A DNA stretch of 42,841 bases from Gammaproteobacteria bacterium. Lineage in GTDB: Bacteria; Pseudomonadota; Gammaproteobacteria; Chromatiales; Chromatiaceae. Under the pieces are notes generated by a model, which was not told where the DNA came from, did not search any database, and worked only from the letters and a program-made list of their open reading frames with translations. Positions 7,105 to 15,168 of the stretch are shown here, piece by piece. The stretch spans positions 1-42,841 of the forward strand of contig JAGRGW010000068.1 of NCBI GenBank assembly GCA_020445315.1. The letters run 5' to 3'. The number at the start of each line of letters is the position of its first letter. The stretch's first letter is position 1. The translations under genes were made by a program, and so were the position numbers.

Positions 7105-8151
7105 ATGCCGCAAGATCCCGAGCACACCTACACGCCGCCGGCGGCGATGCCGGATTACCTGATTCGACACGCGACCCTGCGGCAGTTGCAGGTATTCGAG
7201 GCGATCGTGCGCCTCGGCAGCTTCACCCGCGCAGCCGAGGAGTTGTTCCTGACCCAGCCGACGGTGTCGATGCAGATCAAGAAGCTGTCCGATGCCATGG
7301 GCCTGCCGCTGTTCGAGCATGTTGGCCGCAACGTGCGGCCGACCGAGGCGGGCCTCGAACTGTACGAGTCGTGCCGCCGCATTTTCGAGACCCTGGCCAA
7401 TCTCGAAATGAAAATGGCCGACCTGAAAGGCATCAAGCGGGGGCGCCTGCGCCTCAGCGTCGTCAGCACGGCCGAGTACTTCGCGCCGGAACTGCTCGGT
7501 GCGTTCAGTCGCAAGTTCTCCGGTATCGACGTGGCGTTGAAGGTCTCGAACCGTGACTGGGTGTTCGATCGTTTCCATGCCAACGAAGACGATCTCTATG
7601 TCATGGGCCAGGCCGCACTCGACCTACCTGATATCGTCGCGTACCCGTTTGCACCGAATCCGCTGGTGGTCACGGCGCCACGCAACCACCCGCTGGCACG
7701 TGCGAAGAAGGTCACGCTGGAGCAGATTGCCGAGGAACCGCTGATCCTGCGCGAGCCCGGATCGGGTATCCGCGATGCGACACTCGCGATATTCAATGCT
7801 GCGGGTATCCGGCCCAACGTACGCATGGAACTCGGCAGCAACGAGGCGATCAAGCATGCCGTCGTCGGCGGGCTGGGCCTGTCGGTGCTGTCTCTGCACA
7901 CGCTGACGCTGGAGGGCCCTGACGGGCCGGTCGCAATCCTCGACATCGACGGTTTTCCGATCATGCGCCAGTGGTACCTCGTCCATCCCAAGGGAAAGGA
8001 GCTGTCGCTGGTGGCGAAGGCATTCCTGGAGTTCGCGCTCGAGTTCGAGCCGCAGTTGCGGCTGCGCATGGAAGAGACGTGGCCGACGATGAAGAAATTC
8101 ATGAAGACGGCGAAGAAAGCGGGGCGTTACAAGAAACCCAAGAACGGGTAG
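7105..8151 (+). CDS. cbbR: CbbR-type LysR regulator of carbon fixation genes
   Basis: This 348-residue LysR-family regulator has an N-terminal winged helix-turn-helix (LRQLQVFEAIVRLGSF, then FLTQPTVSMQIKKLSDAMG) and a C-terminal effector-binding domain. Sequence and context both indicate CbbR, which senses metabolites such as RuBP or NADPH and activates cbb operons. It is co-directional with the cso operon and starts 31 bases after mcdB without a visible terminator. CbbR genes more often sit upstream and divergent from cbbL. The ATG at 7105 gives a short leader; the ATG at 7147 is an alternative close to the conserved N-terminus. It ends 19 bases before the converging NUDIX gene. Confidence 0.88.
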   Translation: MPQDPEHTYTPPAAMPDYLIRHATLRQLQVFEAIVRLGSFTRAAEELFLTQPTVSMQIKKLSDAMGLPLFEHVGRNVRPTEAGLELYESCRRIFETLANLEMKMADLKGIKRGRLRLSVVSTAEYFAPELLGAFSRKFSGIDVALKVSNRDWVFDRFHANEDDLYVMGQAALDLPDIVAYPFAPNPLVVTAPRNHPLARAKKVTLEQIAEEPLILREPGSGIRDATLAIFNAAGIRPNVRMELGSNEAIKHAVVGGLGLSVLSLHTLTLEGPDGPVAILDIDGFPIMRQWYLVHPKGKELSLVAKAFLEFALEFEPQLRLRMEETWPTMKKFMKTAKKAGRYKKPKNG

Positions 8152-8170
8152 TGCGCTCGTTCCGGTCCAG

Positions 8171-8728
8171 TCAGTCCCACGGCCGAAAGTGGCGCGTCTT
8201 CTCGACCATGCGGTAGGTCGACAGGTTGTTGTTGAAGCGCGTGACGGCGTGCAGTGGCACCCACTGGATGTCGTTTGATTCGTCACTGCCCGGAATGGGG
8301 ATATCATCGTCCATCTCGACCAGGAAGCGGATGTCGTAGTGCTGGTGCTGCGGGCCGCGGATGCTGGCCGGGATGGTATGCACGTCGACGTCGAATATGG
8401 CCCCGCTGACCAGGCGCACGTGCGAGGGATCGAGGCCGGTTTCCTCCGATGTCTCACGCAGCGAAACGCGCAGGATGTCGGCGTCACCGTCGGCGTGGCC
8501 GCCGGGCTGAAACCACTGGCCGTGCTTCCCGTGGTGCAGTAGCAGCACATGGTCGCGTGCGGGATTGACGACCCAGGCAGACCCGGTCACGTGGCCCGGC
8601 CACAGGCTACGGTCGAAACAGTCGCCGTGGGCTTCGACAAACGCGCGCGTGCGCTTGACGTTCGCGGTCTCGTCCATGAACCGGGTCTGGTGCCGATCGA
8701 GCAGCTGAAGCAGTTCTTTGCGGTGCAT
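8171..8728 (-). CDS. NUDIX hydrolase linked to csoS1D
   Basis: This 185-residue protein has a Nudix box, GGHADGDAD followed by RETSEETGL, typical of enzymes that cleave nucleoside diphosphates linked to another group. The glutamate early in the consensus (G-x5-E) is alanine, while the REUxEExGU core is intact, so metal-dependent hydrolysis is likely. It starts 12 bases after csoS1D on the same strand and probably shares its transcript. Substrate is unknown; removal of damaged nucleotides or sugar-phosphate by-products is possible but is inference. Confidence 0.85.
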   Translation of the reverse strand: MHRKELLQLLDRHQTRFMDETANVKRTRAFVEAHGDCFDRSLWPGHVTGSAWVVNPARDHVLLLHHGKHGQWFQPGGHADGDADILRVSLRETSEETGLDPSHVRLVSGAIFDVDVHTIPASIRGPQHQHYDIRFLVEMDDDIPIPGSDESNDIQWVPLHAVTRFNNNLSTYRMVEKTRHFRPWD

Positions 8729-8740
8729 ATCGCGCTTCGG

Positions 8741-9358
8741 TCAGGTTGTGCCCGACGGGTTCTCGATCGCGGCGATGGCCGCCGCAGCCGCTTCATCCAC
8801 GTCACCTTCGCGCCCGGCGAAAGTCAAGCGGCCAAAAGCGCCGACCGCGCGCACGTCGATCAGCGTGATATTGGCCGCTTTTTCCGCCTGGTTTGCGGCA
8901 TAGACCACGTAGCCGGCGGGTTCGGTCTCGAGGATGAACATGCTCTGCCCCGGCAGGATCATCGAGCCGCGGCGATCCTGGCGGTTGATCAGCACCGTGT
9001 GGTCCGGTGTCATGCCGCGGATGATCTCGTGCCAAGCGACGCGCGGACGCTCGCGCTGGTTCTGGTCGGTCTGCATGTGCGACAAGAGGATGCGACCGGC
9101 CTCGACTACGTCGCTCTGGTCGCGTTGGTGGATGACCATCGATCCGTAGGCGCGTTCCACGACCTGTTGCGCCAGATGCACCCGCGTCGCTTTCAACGCG
9201 ATATCGGTCAGTCGATGCACGGCCATGCCGGGCGACACCTCGACCCACAGGCAGGCATCGCCCGGAACAGGCAGGAATCCCTGCGATACGGTCGCCATGT
9301 ATTCCGCCAGTTGCGGCTGGAGCGAATCGATATAAACGTAGGTGCGGAGCTTGATCAT
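8741..9358 (-). CDS. csoS1D: CsoS1D, tandem-domain BMC shell protein
   Basis: This 205-residue protein matches CsoS1D, a two-domain BMC-T shell protein whose stacked trimers form a gated pore in alpha-carboxysomes. Recognised segments are [16 protein letters not shown] near the start, QVVERAYG (E68-R69, corresponding to the conserved Glu-Arg gate pair), and [20 protein letters not shown] with [20 protein letters not shown] in the second half. It lies on the strand opposite the main operon, between the BicA-like transporter and the NUDIX gene. A second shell-protein transcription unit could let the cell change pore content separately from the main operon. Confidence 0.93.
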   Translation of the reverse strand: MIKLRTYVYIDSLQPQLAEYMATVSQGFLPVPGDACLWVEVSPGMAVHRLTDIALKATRVHLAQQVVERAYGSMVIHQRDQSDVVEAGRILLSHMQTDQNQRERPRVAWHEIIRGMTPDHTVLINRQDRRGSMILPGQSMFILETEPAGYVVYAANQAEKAANITLIDVRAVGAFGRLTFAGREGDVDEAAAAAIAAIENPSGTT

Positions 9359-9442
9359 GCTGAAGCTGTCTCGACCGGCAGCCGCCTAGGATACCTGCCG
9401 GTTGGGCCGGCGTCGCGTCTTGATTTGCCGAGTGCAACCATG

Positions 9443-11137
9443 TCAGTGAGCCACGGTCGCTGTCGTTGAGGTCGCATCGGGCCTGCTGCAGTTACCGAGC
9501 AGGTCGCAGGCCAGTTCCAGCGCCTGCTGGCGGGTCTCGACGACGTGGCTGGCGGGTATCACGTCGAGCAGGCCGAGCTTCTGCAGGCGCCCGCGAACGT
9601 CGCCCGCGGCGCCGACGATGAACACCGGGTTCCCCTTGTTGACGTCTTCCAGGATCATGGTTTCGAGCGCCAGCGACGACGATACCCCGAGTACGGGTAC
9701 GTCGGTAAAGTCCATGATCAATACCTCGTGATCCTTGAGTACGGCGTGCTGACGGGAAATGGCCTTGGCCAGGCCGAATATCAGCGGGCCGCCGAGGGCG
9801 AAGATCAGCACGCGCCCCTGCGCCTGTTCGACCATCGTTTGCTCGTCGTGGGTCAGGTGATGCTCTCCGCCGCGGGCGTCGGTGATGGCCTTGATCGACT
9901 GGCTCTGGATCTTGATCATGCGGTCGATGGTCAGGATGTTGGCCACGAATACGCCGAGCGCGACGGCGGTGATCAGGTCGACGAACACGGTCAGGGCGAT
10001 AACGCCGTACATGATCAGCGCCGCCTTCGACGACACGCGGTGGGCGCGTTTCAGGAACGACCAGTCGATGATGTCGAAGCCGACCTTGACCGCGATCCCG
10101 GCCAGCACGGCCAGCGGGATATAAGCCGTCAGTGGCCCGGCCCACAACACGACCACCAGCAGCAGCAACGCACGGGTCAGGCCGGAGAACGCACTGCTGC
10201 CGCCAGTTTGGATATTGACCACGGTGCCCATCGTGGCGCCGGCGCCGGGTATGCCGCCGAACAGGCCCGATGCGAGGTTGCCCACGCCCTGGCCGAACAG
10301 TTCCTTGTCGGAGCTGTATTCCTTGCGGGTCAGGTTCTCGGCCACGACCGAGGTCAGCAGCGCGTCGATGCTGCCGAGCACGGCGAGGACCGCGGCGTCG
10401 ATGACCATCAGCTTCCATTCGCCGAGCGTGAATACCGGGAGCTGCAACTCGGGCAGGCCGGAAGGGATCTCGCCGATGCGTCGGATATCGGCGTCGGCCA
10501 ACAGCCAGACAGAAATCAGCGAGCCGACCAGCAAGGCGACCAGTTGTGGTGGCAGCATCCGGCGAAGCTTGTGCGGAAACAGCACGATCAGCGCGAAAGT
10601 CAGCACTGCCAGCGCTGTTTCCTCGGGGCGGATATTGGCGAACAGGTCCGGCAGCGACTGCAGCGTACCCAGCACGCCGCCTGCCGGTGTCGCCTGGCCA
10701 AGGAACGGGCCCAACTGCAGCACGATCAGAATGATGCCGATACCGGTCATGAAGCCGGAGATGACCGTGTAGGGCATCATCGTCACGTAGCGGCCGAGTT
10801 TCAGCGCGCCGAAACCGATCTGGAACAGGCCGGCCAGCATGACGACGGTAAATGCCATCGCCATACCCTGTTCCGGGTTGGAAGCGACCAGGTTCGCGAT
10901 GACCGCGGTCATGACCACGGTCATGGGTCCGGTGGGTTCCGAGATCAGCGTCGGCGTACCGCCGAAAAGCGCCGCGAACAGACCAACCAGTACTGCGCCG
11001 TACAGCCCCGCGGCCGGCCCGGCACCGGATGCCACGCCGAACGCCAGCGCCATCGGCAGGGCGATGATCGCAGCCGTGACACCCCCGAAGATGTCACCGC
11101 GCAGGTTGTTGAAACGAAATTCGTTCAGAAGGCGCAT
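9443..11137 (-). CDS. bicA: BicA-like SulP bicarbonate transporter with STAS domain
   Basis: This protein of about 564 residues is strikingly similar to cyanobacterial BicA, the Na+-dependent HCO3- uptake system of the inner membrane. Shared stretches include NNLRGDIFGGVTAAIIALPM, ISEPTGPMTVVMTAVIA, YVTMMPYTVISGFMTGIGII, GIPGAGATMGTVVNIQTGG and DIIDWSFLKRAH. About a dozen membrane segments are followed by a cytoplasmic STAS domain (residues roughly 430-540). The ATG at 11137 is preferred over a GTG one codon earlier. Next to csoS1D and convergent with the cso operon, it would supply cytoplasmic bicarbonate to the carboxysome. Transport of another anion such as sulfate cannot be excluded from sequence alone. 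Confidence 0.9.
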   Translation of the reverse strand: MRLLNEFRFNNLRGDIFGGVTAAIIALPMALAFGVASGAGPAAGLYGAVLVGLFAALFGGTPTLISEPTGPMTVVMTAVIANLVASNPEQGMAMAFTVVMLAGLFQIGFGALKLGRYVTMMPYTVISGFMTGIGIILIVLQLGPFLGQATPAGGVLGTLQSLPDLFANIRPEETALAVLTFALIVLFPHKLRRMLPPQLVALLVGSLISVWLLADADIRRIGEIPSGLPELQLPVFTLGEWKLMVIDAAVLAVLGSIDALLTSVVAENLTRKEYSSDKELFGQGVGNLASGLFGGIPGAGATMGTVVNIQTGGSSAFSGLTRALLLLVVVLWAGPLTAYIPLAVLAGIAVKVGFDIIDWSFLKRAHRVSSKAALIMYGVIALTVFVDLITAVALGVFVANILTIDRMIKIQSQSIKAITDARGGEHHLTHDEQTMVEQAQGRVLIFALGGPLIFGLAKAISRQHAVLKDHEVLIMDFTDVPVLGVSSSLALETMILEDVNKGNPVFIVGAAGDVRGRLQKLGLLDVIPASHVVETRQQALELACDLLGNCSRPDATSTTATVAH

Positions 11138-11199
11138 CACGGTCTTTTTCCCGCACTACCTGAGGGGCCAATTCTCGATGTGTCAGAGAATAATTGAAA

Positions 11200-11227
11200 G
11201 TTGATAGTTTCGATTGAAACCATCGAC
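11200..11227. promoter_or_regulatory. Palindrome in the bicA/diguanylate cyclase divergent promoter
   Basis: GTTGATaGTTTC and GAAACcATCGAC form an inverted repeat around a GATT centre, with an internal mismatch and one imperfect pair in the outer arm. It sits 63 bases upstream of the bicA start and about 95 upstream of the diguanylate cyclase start, in an AT-rich stretch that is unusual for this genome. It could be an operator for one or both genes, perhaps for a LysR-type protein such as CbbR; the regulator is not identified. Confidence 0.45.
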
Positions 11228-11322
11228 CTGTGCCTATGAGTGGTCCTTCCGGGCGAGTGCCACCGTCACGATAAAGGCGGGCGCGTTCCCGCCGTTAATG
11301 CTCAAGAGATGTGGAAATCCCG

Positions 11323-12312
11323 ATGAGTAACGACGGATACGAACAGCTTAGCGCGGTCGTCGGCCTGAGTCAGCAGAAGGATGGCCTGGCACTGACTCGC
11401 GCGATGATTCGCAGCCTCGGTGAATTGTCGCCAGGGACCGACGTGGTCGTGCTCGAAGTCTACGGCCGGCGCAACCTGGCCGATATCAAGGATCTTGCCG
11501 ATTTCTCCCGCCTCAGCATCCGGCGCTTCGATCTCACCGGGCAGCGCGGGCACAAGGACGAAGGCTGCAAGGACGACCTGTTGGACGTGATTCGCCGCCT
11601 GCAGCCGGTCGAAATGGCGTGTGGTGAAGAAGGCGGCGGCCGCATCATCATTCCGCTGTGGGGAGACATTGGTCCGCTGCGACTGGTTTCGCTACAGGGG
11701 ATCGACGCTGACCCCTGGGTACGCAGCAAGGTCATGCAGGTGGTCGAGATCTACGGCAACCTCGTCCGCATGATGGACAGTCGCGAACGCGACGCGCTGA
11801 CCGGCTTGTTGAACCGGCAGACGTTCGCCGCCCTGTTCGAACTGGCCAAGAGCCGTGTGGATTCGGCGGCCGGCCACGTGCTGACGCTGGCGGTTCTCGA
11901 CATCGACCACTTCAAGCGCGTCAACGACACTTACGGCCACTTGTTCGGCGACGAGGTGCTGATCCATTTCTCGCGACTCATGGAACGTTCGTTCCGTTAT
12001 ACCGACGACCTGTTCCGATTCGGCGGCGAGGAGTTCGTCGTCCTGCTCGCGACGGATACGGCAGAGGGCGCCCGCGGGGCGCTGGAAAGGTTCCGCGGCC
12101 GCGTTGAGGATTATGATTTTCCCGGTGTCGGCAAGGTCACGGTGAGCGTCGGCTACGTGACCTGCAGTGGCAGCACGCTGCCGACCACTCTCGTCGACCA
12201 GGCCGACCGCGCGCTCTATTTCGCCAAGGAGAACGGCCGCAACCGCGTGGTCGACTTCGCCGAACTGCACGATCAGGCGGAAGACCAGAGTGGGGATATC
12301 GACCTGTTCTAA
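11323..12312 (+). CDS. Diguanylate cyclase (GGDEF domain)
   Basis: This 329-residue protein makes the second messenger c-di-GMP. An N-terminal region of about 160 residues, possibly a degenerate GAF-like sensor, precedes a GGDEF domain starting near ALTGLLNRQTF. The active-site motif is GGEEF at 234-238 and the inhibitory site RxxD (RYTD, 225-228) lies five residues upstream, so catalysis and product feedback both look intact. No membrane segment is seen. The ATG at 11323 has GGAA at good spacing; a GTG at 11311 is an in-frame alternative. The last 299 bases recur at 18056-18354. Confidence 0.92.
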   Translation: MSNDGYEQLSAVVGLSQQKDGLALTRAMIRSLGELSPGTDVVVLEVYGRRNLADIKDLADFSRLSIRRFDLTGQRGHKDEGCKDDLLDVIRRLQPVEMACGEEGGGRIIIPLWGDIGPLRLVSLQGIDADPWVRSKVMQVVEIYGNLVRMMDSRERDALTGLLNRQTFAALFELAKSRVDSAAGHVLTLAVLDIDHFKRVNDTYGHLFGDEVLIHFSRLMERSFRYTDDLFRFGGEEFVVLLATDTAEGARGALERFRGRVEDYDFPGVGKVTVSVGYVTCSGSTLPTTLVDQADRALYFAKENGRNRVVDFAELHDQAEDQSGDIDLF

Positions 12313-12355
12313 GGCTGCCGAAAGCGCAGGGTCGCCCCCGTAACGCCCCCTGATG

Positions 12356-13261
12356 CTAACCTGTCGATTCTTCCTCCAGCGCGGCCGCGAGAAGGATATC
12401 CAGGCTTAGCTTGTTGCTGGCGTGCAGGACGCTGTCGGTGCTGCAGATATCGCTCACACCTGCCTCGCGCAGTCTTTCCAGTGCGTGTCCGACGAACAGG
12501 GCATGGGTCACCAGGGCCGTCACCGATGCCGCGCCCCGCTCTTTCAGTTGTCGAGCGGTTTCGGCGAGGGAGTGACCGGTGCTGGCGACGTCGTCCACCA
12601 GCACCACGCTGCGTCCGGCAACGGGGAGATTGGGCAACTCCACGCGCACGTCGTGATCGCCGAGGCGCTGCTTGCGTGCTACGCCGTAGTCCAGGTCGCA
12701 CGACGTCGCGATGGCCCTTACCCATTGCAGAGATTCTTCGTCCGGTCCCATCAACAGCGCTTGCCTGTAGTGGTCGGCAATCCATTCCGCCATGACCGGC
12801 GTCGCGCTTAAGGCGACGGCACGGCGCACTGGGATCGCCTGGTGAAGGTCGTGGGTGCGATGCAGGTGCGGATCGACAGTGATCACGGTGTCGAAGTGGC
12901 GCGCAAGCAGCGCGCCAATGACCTGCTGGCTGACGGCTTCGCCGGGATGAAACGCCTTGTCCTGGCGCATGTAGCACAGATACGGCGCGACCAGCGTGAG
13001 CCACCGGGCGCCGAGTCGCGGCGCCGTCGCCGCGGCCAGTTCGAGTTCGACCAGCTTGGTGTTGGGATGGTCCAGGCTGCAGCACAGGATAACCCGGCAG
13101 GGCAGCCCGGCGGGCAGGCGTACCAAGCTCTCGCCATCCGGAAAGCGATGCACCGTGACATCGGCATAGTCCAGACCGGCAGCGACTGCCAGGCGCCGGG
13201 CCGGTTCCCGGTAGCTGGGGAATCCCAGCACGAGCGCGTTGATGTCCGTGCGGGTCGTCAT
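12356..13261 (-). CDS. Ribose-phosphate pyrophosphokinase-like protein
   Basis: This 301-residue protein resembles PRPP synthetase, which transfers pyrophosphate from ATP to ribose 5-phosphate. It has RQDKAF (99-104) equivalent to the RQD(R/K) ATP-binding segment, DPHLH (130-134) equivalent to the metal-binding DLH region, and [13 protein letters not shown] matching the PRPP loop. It is a divergent homologue, not the housekeeping Prs. Its start overlaps the stop of the upstream phosphorylase (ATGA), so the two are translationally coupled and probably act on the same metabolites: AMP, ribose 1,5-bisphosphate and PRPP. Confidence 0.85.
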   Translation of the reverse strand: MTTRTDINALVLGFPSYREPARRLAVAAGLDYADVTVHRFPDGESLVRLPAGLPCRVILCCSLDHPNTKLVELELAAATAPRLGARWLTLVAPYLCYMRQDKAFHPGEAVSQQVIGALLARHFDTVITVDPHLHRTHDLHQAIPVRRAVALSATPVMAEWIADHYRQALLMGPDEESLQWVRAIATSCDLDYGVARKQRLGDHDVRVELPNLPVAGRSVVLVDDVASTGHSLAETARQLKERGAASVTALVTHALFVGHALERLREAGVSDICSTDSVLHASNKLSLDILLAAALEEESTG

Positions 13262-14775
13262 GGGCCCAGTGTGAATCCACTGTCCACCGCCGCTGCCTCG
13301 CAGGCGAAGTCGAAGTCGGCAGCGAACTCGGCGTGGATGGCATACAAGGCCTGGCCGCGTTTTACCCTGTCGCCGACCTTGGCGAACAGGTCCACGCCTG
13401 CGCCTTTGTCCATCGGCGCACCGGCCAGGCGCGCGATCCGCGCCATCTGCAGGTTGTCGATGGCGATCACGTTGGCGGTCTTTTCCGCCTTGATCTTGGT
13501 GAACAGTTTGCCGGGTTCATGGATGATTTGGCGGCGTCCCTGGGCGTCGATGATGGCGCGCATCTTGTCGAGGGCCCGTCCGGATTCGAGGATGTCACGG
13601 GCCAGCATGTAGCCCTGGCCACCGCGTACGTCTGGATCGAACTCCAGGATCCGCGCCGCCAGTTGCAGGGCCTTCTCGCGCAGGTCGCGAGGCTGGTCCG
13701 GGTCGTTCTCCAGCACCTGCATGACGTCGCGTGCCTCGAGCACCGGACCGATGCCGCGGCCGATGGGTTGGTGACCGTCGGTGACCATCACCTCGAGCTG
13801 GAGGCCGACGCGATCGCCGACAAACTCGAACAGCTTGCGTAGACGCAGCGCGTCGGCCTGGCTGCGGACCTTGGCGCTCGGTCCCATCGGAATGTCGATC
13901 AGCAAGTGGGTGGCACCTGCAGCGATCTTCTTGGCCAGGATCGAGGCCACCAGCTGGCCCGGGGAGTCGAGCGACAGCGGGCGCTCGACCGAGATCAGCG
14001 TGTCATCCACCGGCGCCAGCCGAGCCGTGCCGCCCCAGGCGAGGCAACCGCGTTCGGTGCGTACGATGTCGTTGAGCAGGCGTGGCGGCAGCTCGACCTC
14101 GGCCAGCACCTCCATGGTGTCTGCCGTGCCGGCAGGCGAGGTGATGGCGCGACTCGACGTCTTCGGAATAAATATGCCGTGTGCGGCGACGATGGGCACG
14201 ACCAACATGCTGGTGCGATTGCCCGGGATGCCTCCGATGCAATGCTTGTCAGCCACCAGCGGTTCGTGCCAGGCGAGTTTTTCGCCGCTGTCAGCCATGG
14301 CTCGGGTCAGGTAGAGCACCTCGTCGCGCTCCATGCCGGTCTCGGTGCAGGCCACCAGGAAGGCTGCCATCTCGATCTTGGCATAGCGATTGGCGACGAT
14401 GTCCGCGGTGATCGCCTTGTAATCGGCATAGGCCAGCCGCTCTCCGGCGATTTTGCGGTGCACCGCGTGCAGTGACTCCGGTGACTTGGCATGGGCTACG
14501 GTGGCGGCAGCGCCTTCGGGCAGATCCAGCTGTCGAAACGCCTGCAGGCTCAGCCCCAGTTGCCCCGGGGCCGTGATGGACGAGTCGTCGACCACGTTCA
14601 GTGTGGCCAGCACCGAACGGCCGTTGGTGGTGCTGCTGACTTCGATCTTGGACAGTGCCTGGAAGCCTTCACTGCGGTAGACAAGGCAGTCGCGGTGCAG
14701 GTAGGCGACGTTTTCCTTGTAGGTGTCAATGGCGACACGCCGTAGTTGCAGTGTGCTGTTAGCGGTGCTGTTCAT
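13258..14775 (-). CDS. Archaeal-type AMP/thymidine phosphorylase family protein
   Basis: This 505-residue protein belongs to the nucleoside phosphorylase family that includes archaeal AMP phosphorylase, longer than classical DeoA by an N-terminal domain of about 85 residues. Signature segments are [20 protein letters not shown] (177-196) and [20 protein letters not shown] (205-224), which bind phosphate and the sugar phosphate. Archaeal members convert AMP and phosphate to adenine and ribose 1,5-bisphosphate, a RuBP precursor. Bacterial relatives are commonly labelled putative thymidine phosphorylase. It is coupled to the PRPP-synthetase-like gene by an ATGA overlap. No ribose 1,5-bisphosphate isomerase is visible in the window. 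Confidence 0.85.
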   Translation of the reverse strand: MNSTANSTLQLRRVAIDTYKENVAYLHRDCLVYRSEGFQALSKIEVSSTTNGRSVLATLNVVDDSSITAPGQLGLSLQAFRQLDLPEGAAATVAHAKSPESLHAVHRKIAGERLAYADYKAITADIVANRYAKIEMAAFLVACTETGMERDEVLYLTRAMADSGEKLAWHEPLVADKHCIGGIPGNRTSMLVVPIVAAHGIFIPKTSSRAITSPAGTADTMEVLAEVELPPRLLNDIVRTERGCLAWGGTARLAPVDDTLISVERPLSLDSPGQLVASILAKKIAAGATHLLIDIPMGPSAKVRSQADALRLRKLFEFVGDRVGLQLEVMVTDGHQPIGRGIGPVLEARDVMQVLENDPDQPRDLREKALQLAARILEFDPDVRGGQGYMLARDILESGRALDKMRAIIDAQGRRQIIHEPGKLFTKIKAEKTANVIAIDNLQMARIARLAGAPMDKGAGVDLFAKVGDRVKRGQALYAIHAEFAADFDFACEAAAVDSGFTLGP

Positions 14776-15020
14776 GGCGTCGGTACGCGCATGGCCGGGG
14801 TGAGGCCGGTGCGTGTGTCGGGGCGGAACAGGAAGGAGGTGTTATCGCTCCCATCCTTCACGAAGGTGCTGGACCTGTTGCTATCGCAAGCACTTGCGTC
14901 TCGATAGACCGGTGGCGGCATCGTTTCGACGGGTGCCGGGTGTGCCCCGGTGATCACCGCTGTTTGCCGCAGCTCGAGGGCATTGATAACCGACAGGGTG
15001 CCGGTGGAGACGGTCCGCAT
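14772..15020 (-). CDS. Possible 82-residue leader protein coupled to the phosphorylase
   Basis: An open frame of 82 codons ends in TGA overlapping the ATG of the phosphorylase (ATGA), the same coupling used at the next junction of this operon. The protein is not recognised; it is Thr/Ser/Pro-rich with no clear membrane segment or motif. The ribosome site is weak and codon bias gives little support, so it may be a chance frame in the 393-base divergent intergenic region. The rest of that region (15021-15168) should hold the promoters of this operon and of the ATPase, but no consensus boxes are convincing. Confidence 0.3.
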   Translation of the reverse strand: MRTVSTGTLSVINALELRQTAVITGAHPAPVETMPPPVYRDASACDSNRSSTFVKDGSDNTSFLFRPDTRTGLTPAMRVPTP

Positions 15021-15168
15021 ATTTGTGAACCCCGCTTGCTTATCCCCTTAATGGATAGCGTAGCACCAGGACAATCGCCAGGGCTTGCAAAAGTGCCAGC
15101 GAGGCATGCCCGGCACGAGTGCAACTGTGCTATTGGTAGAAGCAAGCGATCCAAGAGGCAAGTAGCGT

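Noticed and set aside
9545..11197. 550-codon open frame antisense to the BicA-like gene
   Set aside because: The translation is dominated by His, Gln, Asp and Arg with no domain, as expected opposite a hydrophobic membrane protein.
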